A stretch of DNA of 64,000 nt from Sphingobium sp. (GCA_017745115.1 JAGIAA010000009.1:1-64000); one strand, 5' to 3'. Shown: positions 44,472-53,692, counted from the first letter of the stretch. Numbers and translations are program-made. The notes: generated by a model from the letters alone, not told the origin.

Positions 44472-44995
44472 CGGTGCGCACATCCCAGGGCAGCGGCGTC
44501 GATCGCCGTGGCGGCACCACGCAACTCATAGCGATCCGAAAAAGCGGCGCCATTCTGCGCGCGGCCGTGAACAGCCATATCTCCGCCAGCGCGGAGCGCT
44601 GCCACGACGGCCGCATCATCGCGACGATCCCTAGACCAGACATCGGCCCCGCCACCCGCCAAGGCGAAGCGCTTGCCTCCAATGCTCAGCGTCGCGACAC
44701 CGCCCTTTTGCAATTGTTGGCTGAGTCGAATGTTGATCTGTCCGCGCACGCCTTTGCGCGGCCAGAAGCCGACCGACGCGAAGGGCAGCCAGCCACGCTT
44801 CATATCCCGCACCCCCAGCGGCTCGGCCGTCGCGAAGCAGCGTGGTTCACCGGCGTCGCGGAACGCGCCCCATCGACCGAAAATGCCGAGCACATCGCGC
44901 GCCAGTACCGGCGCGGACAGCACCGCAGACAGCGCAAACAACAGTACAGCCGATGCCATCCGCACGCCTTTGCCCCTCGCCCGAAGTTGCTTCAT
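44468..44995 (-). CDS. exported protein, possibly IalB-like
   Basis: A 175-residue protein with an N-terminal signal (MASAVLLFALSAVLSAPVLA from residue 13) and a beta-rich domain: GRWGAFRDAGEPRCFA, PFASVGFWPRKG, RGQINIRLSQQLQKG and TLSIGGKRFALAGGG. The layout recalls the invasion-associated locus B family, but I am not certain. Start is ambiguous among 44995, 44959 and 45055. It is coupled by ATGA to the racemase and diverges from dnaN. Confidence 0.6.
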   Translation of the reverse strand: MKQLRARGKGVRMASAVLLFALSAVLSAPVLARDVLGIFGRWGAFRDAGEPRCFATAEPLGVRDMKRGWLPFASVGFWPRKGVRGQINIRLSQQLQKGGVATLSIGGKRFALAGGGADVWSRDRRDDAAVVAALRAGGDMAVHGRAQNGAAFSDRYELRGAATAIDAAALGCAHR

Positions 44996-45108
44996 CGCCC
45001 ACGGCAAAGCCCATCGACATGGGATTGGCAAGAGTGCGGGGATAACTCTGTCCATTTTCCGCCGCCGCTCTTGCCCGTCGCGGCTTTTTCGATAAGGAAA
45101 GGAACCCC

Positions 45109-45171
45109 ATGAGCGGACGCTTTCTTGTCCGACTCCACTCAACCGGGCAGAAACGGAACCGAACGGGATGA
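45109..45171 (+). CDS. 20-residue leader peptide coupled to dnaN
   Basis: An upstream open frame encodes MSGRFLVRLHSTGQKRNRTG, then TGA. It has a strong purine-rich ribosome site (AAGGAAAGGAACCCC) directly ahead. Its stop codon overlaps the dnaN start as ATGA (45168-45171), whereas dnaN itself has no clear ribosome site. The layout implies translational coupling. The peptide is basic (six Arg/Lys). Real translation needs proof. Confidence 0.55.
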   Translation: MSGRFLVRLHSTGQKRNRTG

Positions 45172-46280
45172 AGGCCACCATCGAACGCGCAACCCTGCTG
45201 AAGAGCCTCGGCCATGTGCAGTCGGTGGTCGAGCGGCGCAACACCATTCCGATCCTCTCCAACGTTCTCATCGACGCGACGAGCGACGGCGCGATCCGGC
45301 TGATGGCAACGGATCTCGACCTGCAGGTCGTCGAAAATGTGCAGGCGGGCGTGGACGGCGCCGGCGCCACCACCGTTTCGGCACACACGCTCCACGACAT
45401 CGTGCGCAAGCTTCCCGAAGGAAGTCAGGTGCGACTCGAGGCAGCTGACGGCAAGATGTTGGTGCAGGCGGGGCGTGCCCGGTTCAACTTGCAGACGCTG
45501 CCGCGCGACGACTTCCCGGTCATCGCTGAGGGCGCGTTGCCGACCAGCTTCGAGCTGCCGGCCGCGACACTCATCCAGATCATCGACAAGACGCGCTTTG
45601 CGATCTCCACCGAAGAGACGCGTTATTATCTGAACGGCATTTTCTTCCACGTCGCGGACGACCCGGCGCCGGTGCTGAAGGCCGCTGCGACGGATGGCCA
45701 CCGCCTCGCTCGCGTGACGGTTGCGCGCCCGGACGGTGCGGAAGGCATGCCGGACATCATCGTTCCGCGGAAGTGCATCGCGGAGCTGCGTAAGCTGCTG
45801 GACGAGGTCGACGGCAGCGTCCGCGTCGACCTGTCGCCGACCAAGATTCGCTTCGACCTTGGCAATGCCGTGCTGACCAGCAAGCTGATCGACGGTACCT
45901 TCCCGGATTACAGCCGCGTCATCCCGACGGGGAACGACAAGCTCCTGAAGATCGACCCGCGCAGCTTCGAGGAAGGCGTCGACCGCGTCGCAACCATCGC
46001 GACGGAGAAGACCCGGGCGGTCAAGATGGCGCTGGAACGCGACAAGATCACGCTCTCCGTGACCAGCCCCGAGAACGGCACGGCGGCCGAAGAAGTACCT
46101 GGCGCCTACACCTCGGAAGGCTTCGAGATCGGCTTCAATGCGCGCTACTTGCTCGACATTCTCGGCCAGGTACAGGGTGACGCCATCGAAATGCATCTGG
46201 CCGACGCCGCTGCACCGACGCTGATCCGCGAGAACGACAAGGCACCGGCACTCTACGTGCTGATGCCGATGCGGGTGTGA
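45168..46280 (+). CDS. dnaN: DNA polymerase III beta subunit (sliding clamp)
   Basis: A 370-residue clamp of three similar domains forming the ring that tethers polymerase III to DNA. MKATIERATLLKSLGHVQSVVERRNTIPIL is split here as typical beginning and continuation; ATDGHRLARV, TFPDYSRVIP and the C-terminal YVLMPMRV are family marks. The start is fixed by overlap with a leader peptide stop. No dnaA or origin is adjacent, as in many Alphaproteobacteria where these genes are scattered. Confidence 0.95.
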   Translation: MKATIERATLLKSLGHVQSVVERRNTIPILSNVLIDATSDGAIRLMATDLDLQVVENVQAGVDGAGATTVSAHTLHDIVRKLPEGSQVRLEAADGKMLVQAGRARFNLQTLPRDDFPVIAEGALPTSFELPAATLIQIIDKTRFAISTEETRYYLNGIFFHVADDPAPVLKAAATDGHRLARVTVARPDGAEGMPDIIVPRKCIAELRKLLDEVDGSVRVDLSPTKIRFDLGNAVLTSKLIDGTFPDYSRVIPTGNDKLLKIDPRSFEEGVDRVATIATEKTRAVKMALERDKITLSVTSPENGTAAEEVPGAYTSEGFEIGFNARYLLDILGQVQGDAIEMHLADAAAPTLIRENDKAPALYVLMPMRV

Positions 46281-46720
46281 ACGGTAAGCCTCACGATCCT
46301 ATCTGCGCGATTGCCAACCCCGAAGATCGCGATGCGGTCATCGCGCTTTGGGAGGCGTGCGGTCTGACGCGGCCGTGGAACGACCCGGTCTCCGATTTCG
46401 ATTTCGCGCTGGGCGGTGCTGCATCGACCGTTCTGGTCTTACGTCAGGGCGCGGCGATTATGGGCGCGGCCATGGTGGGCCACGACGGTCATCGCGGCGG
46501 CGTCTATTATGTCGCGATCGACTCGGCACAACAGGGGGAGGGTCTCGGACGCCTGCTCATGCGCGGCGCCGAAGACTGGCTGCGCGAACGTGCCGTGCCC
46601 AAGCTCAATCTTCTCGTCCGCAAGGAAAATGCGACCGTGATCGGTTTCTACGAGGCCTTGGGATATATCGACCAGGACTGCATCAGCCTGGGCAAATGGC
46701 TGGAAGAACCGCGGGCATGA
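46277..46720 (+). CDS. GNAT family N-acetyltransferase (YpeA-like)
   Basis: A 147-residue acetyltransferase. The acetyl-CoA pyrophosphate loop is QQGEGLGRLLM (Q-x2-G-x-G form), and NATVIGFYEALGYID is the C-terminal motif. It fits the YpeA-type subgroup. The GTG start at 46277 overlaps the dnaN stop (GTGA), so it is probably translated from the dnaN mRNA. Substrate unknown. Confidence 0.88.
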   Translation: MNGKPHDPICAIANPEDRDAVIALWEACGLTRPWNDPVSDFDFALGGAASTVLVLRQGAAIMGAAMVGHDGHRGGVYYVAIDSAQQGEGLGRLLMRGAEDWLRERAVPKLNLLVRKENATVIGFYEALGYIDQDCISLGKWLEEPRA

Positions 46721-46807
46721 ACCAGCGCCTGACTACAACAACAATGCCAGCGCAGGTCAGTCATCAAGATATGGAAAAATAATTTCCGCATTTCAGATAA
46801 TTGTTTG

Positions 46808-46823
46808 GTTAAGATAACTTAAC
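46808..46823. promoter_or_regulatory. perfect palindrome upstream of the PilZ gene
   Basis: GTTAAG-ATAA-CTTAAC is a perfect 6-4-6 repeat in an AT-rich gap, about 85 bases before the PilZ start. Two TTAA half-sites recall CtrA sites, but the spacing is six bases rather than seven. Confidence 0.35.
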
Positions 46824-46908
46824 TTCGATTATCCGGAACTATATCCCGACAACGCCTTTTCTCTTCACACCATTGAATTGACTTGTCTTTGATGATGAGG
46901 AGAGAAAC

Positions 46909-47367
46909 ATGGGATCGCTGGATAAAACCTTCCGCAGTGTGCGGCGTGAGACGCGCTGCCCGACAAATTTCCGGGCAATCCTGCATTGGGACGACACTTA
47001 TGCCTTCGTACAGGTTGCCGACATCGCGAATAACGGCTTCCGCCTGATCGGCGAATGCCTGCCTTACGCCGGCGCCCGCGTGCGAATCGGCGCCAAGGGG
47101 CTCAACGCGTCCGGTCTTGTCGTCTGGCGGACCGAGCAGAGCTGCGGGGCCGTGCTGCACGAACCGATCAACGCGCTGCGTGTCGTGCGGCACAACACCT
47201 CCGCGCTGGCCCGGCGCGTCCAGCGTGAGCCGCTCGATGCCATCCACATCGAAGTGCTGGCCGAACGCGTGCTGGACACATTCCACACCGAAGACAGCGC
47301 CATGGCATTCCTGCGCGGGAGCAGGGTCGACCAAACGCAAGCATGGACTAGGTCCGGCTCGCCGTGA
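46909..47367 (+). CDS. PilZ-like domain protein
   Basis: A 152-residue protein. RRETRCPTNFRAIL near residue 10 and VADIANNGFRLIGE near residue 37 match the RxxxR and D/N-x-S-x-x-G elements of PilZ c-di-GMP receptors in degenerate form (Asn in place of Ser). The C-terminal 50 residues are an extra helical tail. It may bind c-di-GMP weakly or not at all. Its end overlaps the convergent reductase by 20 bases. Confidence 0.68.
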   Translation: MGSLDKTFRSVRRETRCPTNFRAILHWDDTYAFVQVADIANNGFRLIGECLPYAGARVRIGAKGLNASGLVVWRTEQSCGAVLHEPINALRVVRHNTSALARRVQREPLDAIHIEVLAERVLDTFHTEDSAMAFLRGSRVDQTQAWTRSGSP

Positions 47368-48646
47368 CCATGTCATCCACGCGGACGAACTTCTCACGCG
47401 GGGCGCCCGTGCGGGCGCGGCTGATCTCGGCAAGGTCGATCTTCTGCCAGTCGCGGAAGGTGACGATGTCGAGGTCGCGCGCTTCGATCAGGGCATCCAG
47501 CCCCGAGCGACCAGGCTTGCCTGCCGCCTCGGGCTGATCCTTGGCGATTTCTTCGGCGATCAGGAAGCCGTCGGGCTTGTTGGTGCCGATCGTCCCCGTG
47601 GGTCCGCGACGCGCCCAGCCCACGCAATAGAGACCGGGCGAGATGCGTCCGTCGACATTGGCGAAGCGCCCGGCCTTTTCGTCATAAGGCACGTCCGGAA
47701 TCGGCGGCGTGCGATAACCGATGCAGCTGATGATCAGTCCGGCCGGGATCGAATAGGTCTCGCCCGTACCGACCGCAGCGCCATCCGTGCCCAGTACGGT
47801 GCGCTCGACAACCAGCGCCTGCGCACGCCCCTCGCCTTCGACGCGAACCGGCGCGGCGAAGAAATCGAAACGCACGGGAAGCCCTTCGCCCGCAGGGTGT
47901 GCGGCAAATTCACGGAGCAGCGTGACCGACTTGCGTTGTCCGGGTTCGAGGGCCTGGTCGCTCTCCGCCGGCGGCATGTCGGCCGGATCGACGACCGGAT
48001 GGGCATGCGCCAGGTGACCGAGTTCTCCTAGTTCCTTGGGCGTCATGGCGATCTGGTGAGGCCCCCGCCGGCCGATGATCGTGATGGACCGCGCCCGCGC
48101 TCCGGTGAGCGTCTCCAACGCATGATGCACGATGTCGCTGCCTTCGAACTCCGCTGCGCTCTTGGCGAGGATCCGCGCACAATCGAGCGCGACATTGCCA
48201 TTGCCGACGATCGCAACGTCCTGGTTGTCGATCAGGGGCGCCAGGTCCGCATGGTCCGGATGACCATTATACCAGCCGACGAACGCCGCACTGCCGAGCA
48301 CACCGGGCAGGTCGTCCCCAGGGATGCCGAGCCGCCGATCAAAGGGCGCCCCGGTCGCCAGGATCACGGCGTCGTAGAGGTCGGTCAGCTCCGATATGGT
48401 GACATCGCCGCCGACCGCCAGCTTGCCGATGAACCGGACATTGTCCGTCAGCGCGATCGCCTCATAGCGGCGCGCGACTGCCTTGATCGACTGATGATCC
48501 GGCGCAACGCCCGAGCGGATGAGCCCGAAAGGCACCGGCATTTTATCAAGGATATCAATGCGAACATCATCACCAAACTGCTTCTGGCAGGCCTCGGCGG
48601 TGTAGTAGCCGGCAGGGCCCGAACCTACGATCGCGATGTGCCGCAT
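47348..48646 (-). CDS. ferredoxin-NADP(+) reductase, adrenodoxin-reductase type
   Basis: A 432-residue FAD enzyme passing electrons between NADPH and ferredoxin. FAD loop: IAIVGSGPAGYYTAEAC at residues 4-20. NADP loop: VAIVGNGNVALDCARIL near residue 150. Typical segments: VPFGLIRSGVAPDH, GRRGPHQIAMTPKELGEL and YCVGWARRGPTGTIGTNK. Length and motifs match FprA/adrenodoxin reductase. It could feed Rieske or P450 systems, but no dedicated partner is adjacent. Confidence 0.94.
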   Translation of the reverse strand: MRHIAIVGSGPAGYYTAEACQKQFGDDVRIDILDKMPVPFGLIRSGVAPDHQSIKAVARRYEAIALTDNVRFIGKLAVGGDVTISELTDLYDAVILATGAPFDRRLGIPGDDLPGVLGSAAFVGWYNGHPDHADLAPLIDNQDVAIVGNGNVALDCARILAKSAAEFEGSDIVHHALETLTGARARSITIIGRRGPHQIAMTPKELGELGHLAHAHPVVDPADMPPAESDQALEPGQRKSVTLLREFAAHPAGEGLPVRFDFFAAPVRVEGEGRAQALVVERTVLGTDGAAVGTGETYSIPAGLIISCIGYRTPPIPDVPYDEKAGRFANVDGRISPGLYCVGWARRGPTGTIGTNKPDGFLIAEEIAKDQPEAAGKPGRSGLDALIEARDLDIVTFRDWQKIDLAEISRARTGAPREKFVRVDDMVTASRT

Positions 48647-48823
48647 GGCCTCTCCTTGGCTTGCTCGCCGTCCGCTGCGGGACTGGCGCAGCGAGTGACG
48701 AGCCTAGCCTCGCCAGCGCCGCGCGCAAGACCCTGGACAAAGGCCATGTTCTCCGCTCCTCCAAAAGTATGATCCGGGTCACAAAGTAACGCTTCTTCAA
48801 TCGCCTGCGTGCCAAGAGGCGGC

Positions 48824-51496
48824 ATGGTTTTTGTCCGTCCAAGAGCGGGTCTTCCGCCCATTCAGCGGCCAACCTGGAAATCAATCCTTGGTGCCGCCGA
48901 TGATCAGGATGGCCGGGAGATAGCCCGGCTATCCGAAACCTTGCGTCAGATTGGCCGGGATTGGGCCGTCGTCCTCTTCGTACGACTTGCCCTCGCGGCT
49001 CTGTTTCTGGGTCTCGGATTTTTCTCGCCCGAGGTCCGCAGCCTGTCTTTCCAACTTGCGCTAGGCAGCTGGCTTCTCGCAGACTTGACGATCATCTACG
49101 CGCACCGGCTTCCTCGGTTTGATAGCATGGCTCCGAACAGGCGGCTCTGGATCATGGCTGGCCTCGTCTTCGCGTCAGCGCTCACATTCCGTCTGTGCGC
49201 CGCCACGGCTCTCAAGACAGAGACCATCCCATTGTTGATCGCGACGCTGACGCCGGCACTGCTGGTTTTGTCGATCGTGGGCCGGTTGCATGCCTTGGGC
49301 ATGGCGCTGGCCATTGGCGCGAGCGTCGGCCTCTTCATTGTCCTGCCCGATCCTCTGCTTGTCACACCCTATGTCGCGCTGGCCGGCGGTCTGACAATAT
49401 TGCTGGGCCGCGAATATTGGACACGCTCGCATCTGGTGACGCAGCAAGCCGCAACTCAGGGCCCACTTAGCGGAGAACAGGCCAAGGCACTGCTCGAGGA
49501 ATTCGAGCAGGCCGGGCGGGGCTGGTTCTGGGAAACCGACCGAACCGGCAAGATCAGCTACATTTCAGAAACGCTCGCCACACAGGTCGGGCGTCAGGCG
49601 ACCGACCTGTTCGGAATGCCTTTCGCCGACCTGATCGCTGCATCGGGGATGGGGACGGACAGCGAAAACCAGCGGACGCTCGGTTTTCATTTCTCCGCTC
49701 GCACTGCTTTTTCCGACATGGCCGTGCGTGCCGCGATCGAGGGCGAAGAACGCTGGTGGTCGGTATCAGGGCGCCCGATCGTCACCGAATTCGGTCAGTT
49801 TCTCGGCTTTCGCGGCAATGGCTCGGATCTCACGGAGATGCGTCGCAGTCAGGCCGAAGTTGCCCGTCTGGCCAGTGTGGACGCGCTCACCGGCCTCGCC
49901 AATCGCCCGCAAATGATGCAAGCCTTCGAGCAGGCTTTGCACAGCCCTACCGGCATGACCGGCGATTGCGCCTTGTTCCTCCTCGATCTCGACCGGTTCA
50001 AGGAGGTGAACGACACGATGGGGCATCCGGCGGGCGACGCGCTGCTACGCCAGGTCGCCCAGCGCCTGCTCCGGCTCGTCGGGCCGAAGGGCAAGGTCGG
50101 CCGTATCGGCGGCGACGAATTCAAGATCATCCTGCCCGGCATGGTCGAGATGATGGCGCTCGCCAAACTCGCCGACGCCATCATCTACGCCATCTCCGAG
50201 CCCTATGAAATCGACGGTAGCCAGGTCGTCATCGGTGTTTCCATCGGCATTGCGCTGGCGCCAGCAGACGGCGAAAGCACCGAGACCCTGATCCGCAACG
50301 CAGACCTCGCGCTCTACACCGCAAAGGGCGACGGTCGTGGCCAGTTCCGCTTTTTCATGCCTGCAATGCATGCCGAGGCAGAAGACCGCCGGTTGCTTGA
50401 GGGCGAGCTGCGCCGGGCCATTCTGACTGGCGGTTTGCATCTTGAATATCAGCCTGTGGTCTGCGTGGGGAGTGAGCGCATCACAGGCTTCGAGACCCTC
50501 ATCCGCTGGCATCATCCAGTGCGGGGTTCGATTTCGCCGGCGGTGTTCATTCCAATAGCCGAGGAAGCAGGGCTGATCGGCGCCATCGGTGAATGGGTGC
50601 TGCGCACAGCCTGCAACGACGCGACGAAATGGCCGAAGGGGACGCGCGTTGCCGTCAACGTTTCGCCCATACAGTTCGCCAATCCCGCGCTCCCCAGCAT
50701 CGTGATCAGCGCTCTCGCCAATTCCGGCCTGCCACCGGCCCAGCTGGAATTGGAGATCACGGAGAGCGTATTCCTGTCCGATCAGGACAATACGGACAGC
50801 ATGTTCGCCCATCTCAAGAATCTGGGTATACGCCTCGCGCTCGATGACTTTGGAACAGGTTATTCGGCGCTCGGCTATTTGAAAACCGCGCCGTTCGATA
50901 AAATCAAGATCGACCAGAGCTTCGTGCGTGGCGCCGCAATCAAGGGCAGCCGCAACGCCGCGATCGTAAAGTCCATCGTCAACCTGGCCGAGGCACTGGG
51001 CATGGAGACGACGGCGGAGGGCGCGGAGACATTGGACGAGCTGGATCTCATCCGCTCGCTGGGCTGCAGCCACATCCAGGGCTTTGTCTACGGACGCCCC
51101 ATGGCGATGGACGCGACACAACAGCTGCTTGCCGAAAATGACGGCCATGCTGTTGCGCAAGGCCACAAATCCAGCCGCGAGCCGCGCATGACGATGCTGC
51201 GCACCGTCACGCTCACCCATGGTGAAAACAGCTATACCGGGCGCATCCGCAACGTCTCCCCGAACGGGGCGTTAATCGAAGGCCTTCGTGATGTGCCGGT
51301 GGGCACGGCTTTCAGCATCGAATTCGGCGGCCGTTACAGCGTGAAAGGTCATTGCCGTTGGTCGAGGGAAGACCGTATGGGCGTCGAATTCGAAGCGTCG
51401 GTCAGCATCGACCGCATACGCGCTGCGGACAAGCCGGCGTCAGCCGTCAAGCGTAGCCAGCCACAGCAGGCGGAACCCAAGCGAGCCGCCGGCTAA
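48824..51496 (+). CDS. membrane GGDEF-EAL-PilZ c-di-GMP signalling protein
   Basis: An 890-residue protein with about six N-terminal transmembrane helices (residues about 50-200), a PAS-like sensor (about 235-345), GGDEF (RIGGDEFKI intact), EAL (motif reads ETL in FETLIRWHHP, other catalytic residues present: NVSPIQF, ELEITES, DDFGTGYS, KIDQSF, EGAET, IQGFVYGRP) and a C-terminal PilZ-like domain (NVSPNGALIEG). It may both make and break c-di-GMP and sense it. ATG 48824 follows AGAGG; a GTG five codons upstream is less likely. Confidence 0.93.
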   Translation: MVFVRPRAGLPPIQRPTWKSILGAADDQDGREIARLSETLRQIGRDWAVVLFVRLALAALFLGLGFFSPEVRSLSFQLALGSWLLADLTIIYAHRLPRFDSMAPNRRLWIMAGLVFASALTFRLCAATALKTETIPLLIATLTPALLVLSIVGRLHALGMALAIGASVGLFIVLPDPLLVTPYVALAGGLTILLGREYWTRSHLVTQQAATQGPLSGEQAKALLEEFEQAGRGWFWETDRTGKISYISETLATQVGRQATDLFGMPFADLIAASGMGTDSENQRTLGFHFSARTAFSDMAVRAAIEGEERWWSVSGRPIVTEFGQFLGFRGNGSDLTEMRRSQAEVARLASVDALTGLANRPQMMQAFEQALHSPTGMTGDCALFLLDLDRFKEVNDTMGHPAGDALLRQVAQRLLRLVGPKGKVGRIGGDEFKIILPGMVEMMALAKLADAIIYAISEPYEIDGSQVVIGVSIGIALAPADGESTETLIRNADLALYTAKGDGRGQFRFFMPAMHAEAEDRRLLEGELRRAILTGGLHLEYQPVVCVGSERITGFETLIRWHHPVRGSISPAVFIPIAEEAGLIGAIGEWVLRTACNDATKWPKGTRVAVNVSPIQFANPALPSIVISALANSGLPPAQLELEITESVFLSDQDNTDSMFAHLKNLGIRLALDDFGTGYSALGYLKTAPFDKIKIDQSFVRGAAIKGSRNAAIVKSIVNLAEALGMETTAEGAETLDELDLIRSLGCSHIQGFVYGRPMAMDATQQLLAENDGHAVAQGHKSSREPRMTMLRTVTLTHGENSYTGRIRNVSPNGALIEGLRDVPVGTAFSIEFGGRYSVKGHCRWSREDRMGVEFEASVSIDRIRAADKPASAVKRSQPQQAEPKRAAG

Positions 51497-51537
51497 GGGC
51501 TGTCGACAGGCCCCTTCCGTGTCGATACGGTCGGTGC

Positions 51538-52122
51538 GTGAGTAACCTTGAATACCTCGCCGCAGCGCTCGGCATCATCAACATCGTCCTCATCGTCCTT
51601 CGTAGCCTTTGGAATTATCCGTTCGGCATCGCGATGGTCGCGCTGTCCTTTTTCGTGTTTTTCGAGGCCAAGCTTTACAGCGACGCGTTGCTGCAGATCT
51701 TTTTCCTTGTCGTGCAACTCTATGGCTGGTGGTCCTGGTTTAAGGGGCGCGACACGCAGGGCGTGCTGATCGTTGAGCGGGCCGGCATGCGAACGATAGC
51801 GGGCTGGAGCGTCGGCATAGTGATCGCAACCGGCCTTTGGGGCTGGCTCATGCATGCGCTGACCAATGCCGCCTTCCCCTGGTGGGATGCGGCCGTGGCC
51901 ATGATCAGCATTGCCGCACAGATCATGATGTCGCGGCGATGGATCGAAAACTGGATGCTCTGGGTACTCGTCGACGCCTTGGCGGTCGGCCTTTATGCGA
52001 CGCGCGGCCTTTGGGCATTCGCTGCCCTTTATGTCGTCTTTTTTGTCGTCGCGGCATGGGGCTGGTGGGAATGGCTCAGGGTCGGCCGGGCACAACACGG
52101 CAAAGTGGCATCGGCGACATGA
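51538..52122 (+). CDS. pnuC: PnuC-type nicotinamide riboside (or thiamine) transporter
   Basis: A 194-residue membrane protein with seven transmembrane helices of the PnuC family: SLWNYPFGIAMVALSFFVFF, LQLFFL-type helix 3 (QIFFLVVQLYGWWSW), then MSRRWIENWMLWVLVDALAV. These facilitators pair with a kinase that traps the vitamin. A NadR-type kinase overlaps the 3' end by ATGA, favouring nicotinamide riboside. GTG start at 51538. Confidence 0.88.
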   Translation: MSNLEYLAAALGIINIVLIVLRSLWNYPFGIAMVALSFFVFFEAKLYSDALLQIFFLVVQLYGWWSWFKGRDTQGVLIVERAGMRTIAGWSVGIVIATGLWGWLMHALTNAAFPWWDAAVAMISIAAQIMMSRRWIENWMLWVLVDALAVGLYATRGLWAFAALYVVFFVVAAWGWWEWLRVGRAQHGKVASAT

Positions 52123-52655
52123 CGAAGGCGCGCACGATCTGCCTGCATGGACCAGAGAGCGTCGGCAAATCGATCATGGCCGAGCGGCTTGCCGCAGCGC
52201 TGGGTGCGCAGCTGGTGCCCGAATATGGCCGGGCCTATTGCGCCCGTCACGGCACCGATCTGCGAATGGCAGATCTCGTCGACATGGCAATGGTGCAGAC
52301 CGACCTGATCGCCGAGGCGAGCGAAACCGCCCCGCATTGGGTCGTCGCCGACACTGACGCGCTGATGACGGCCGTGTGGGCCGATATGATGCTCGGCAAG
52401 CGCGACGCCTGGTTTGCGCGGTTCGACGACACTGCAGATCTCTATCTGCTGCTGGACATCGACCTGCCATTTGTCGACGACGGCCTGCGCATCTATGGCG
52501 GTGCCGACGAGCGGGCTCGCTTCTTCGATCTATGCAAGGCCGAGTTGAAGCGGCGCGAAGTCGCTTGGGCGCTGGTCGGCGGAACGGGCGAAGCGCGTCT
52601 CGAAAACGCTCTCGCGGCGATCCGCAAACGGTTCGGCGACCGAAACAGGCGCTAG
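52119..52655 (+). CDS. NadR-type nicotinamide riboside kinase domain protein
   Basis: A 178-residue P-loop kinase. Walker A is CLHGPESVGKSIMAERLA at residues about 8-25; VPEYGRAYCARH and VVADTDALMTAVWADMM match the kinase domain of NadR. The adenylyltransferase part of full NadR is absent. It would phosphorylate nicotinamide riboside to NMN, trapping what PnuC imports. Start overlaps pnuC stop (ATGA). Confidence 0.87.
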   Translation: MTKARTICLHGPESVGKSIMAERLAAALGAQLVPEYGRAYCARHGTDLRMADLVDMAMVQTDLIAEASETAPHWVVADTDALMTAVWADMMLGKRDAWFARFDDTADLYLLLDIDLPFVDDGLRIYGGADERARFFDLCKAELKRREVAWALVGGTGEARLENALAAIRKRFGDRNRR

Positions 52656-52693
52656 GCCCGGGCGGCGATCAGACCGCCCGAGCAGCAATCCAC

Positions 52694-53692
52694 TTATTTT
52701 GCAGGCGCGAGCGCGGTGTTCTGCACCCAGCCGACATTGTCATTCTCGTCGGCGATCTCCCACCAGACATCCTCCTTGTTGCCGGTGGGATAGACCGTCG
52801 CCCCAACAGGCAGCGAACGGACGATCGCCGCCTTCGAGTTGGCAGCCTTGCGCATCGTGACGACCTGCTGGACGGCATAGGACCGCACCGGTGCATCCGC
52901 GCCGGGCGTGCCCGAAAGACCACCCAGCTGGGTGACCATCTTGGTGTAAGCGTCGAGATAAGCGAGGACGATCACCTGACCGATATCGGTGTTCTGATAA
53001 CCACCGCCGCCTACGGCCGCGAGACCGCCCATCCAGCCGAGGCCGCCACCGGCGCCGAAGCTGAGGTCCGACTTGCGGGCATAGCCGTCGGTCAGCGCCT
53101 CGTCCTCGGTGGTACGCGCATTAACAAGCTCGAGCGTGACATTGGCTTCGCTCTTCTTGATGTTGATGCCGCCCGCGATGGCACCAAGCGTGCCGCCCAT
53201 GAAGCCGCCGAGCAGACCGCCGACCTTGCTGCCGCCACTGTTCTTGTTCGACGACACGATGTCCGGCTGCAGGAAATAGTCGGCGGCCTTGGTCTGGCCT
53301 TTGCCGACATTGCTCCCGCGCTGGAGATCGCCATTGGCGGCCATCGCCTTCTCCATCGCGCTGCTCTGGGAAGCCGCGCCGCGATTCACCAGGCTGAAGC
53401 AGCCCGATTGCTGGACGAACAGCTTGATGATCGCCTCCGGGCTGCCGAGATTGAGCTCCCGCCACCATTGCTTGTCGGGCTCGACGATGGCGAGCGTACC
53501 GAGCTTGCGGGTGCACTTGGGAATATCGCGCTGACCCTTTTCCTGATCCTTGCGGCCGGACGATGCGCCCTTGGTCGTGCCGTCCTTGTTCTTGTTGTCC
53601 GACGAACTCATCGTCGCCGCCGACACCATCACCGGCGACACCGCGACGGCGAGCGCGGTGGTGGCCAGGATGACTTTATGGAATCCTCTCAT
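52694..53692 (-). CDS. CsgG-like exported protein with C-terminal SH3-like domain
   Basis: A 332-residue exported protein (signal peptide 1-25). The core (TLAIVEP, FVQQSGCFSLVNRG, LQPDIVSSNKNSGG, SEANVTLELVNARTTED) looks like CsgG/HfaB outer-membrane secretion-channel proteins. Here the lipobox Cys is not visible. The C-terminal 65 residues resemble a bacterial SH3 domain (LPVGATVYPTGNKEDVWWEI, VGWVQNTALAPAK). It could take part in curli-like or holdfast export. No curli partner is adjacent. Confidence 0.78.
   Translation of the reverse strand: MRGFHKVILATTALAVAVSPVMVSAATMSSSDNKNKDGTTKGASSGRKDQEKGQRDIPKCTRKLGTLAIVEPDKQWWRELNLGSPEAIIKLFVQQSGCFSLVNRGAASQSSAMEKAMAANGDLQRGSNVGKGQTKAADYFLQPDIVSSNKNSGGSKVGGLLGGFMGGTLGAIAGGINIKKSEANVTLELVNARTTEDEALTDGYARKSDLSFGAGGGLGWMGGLAAVGGGGYQNTDIGQVIVLAYLDAYTKMVTQLGGLSGTPGADAPVRSYAVQQVVTMRKAANSKAAIVRSLPVGATVYPTGNKEDVWWEIADENDNVGWVQNTALAPAK

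Noticed and set aside
45000..45108. Replication origin next to dnaN
   Set aside because: No cluster of DnaA boxes (TTATNCACA) or AT-rich unwinding region and no dnaA gene nearby.
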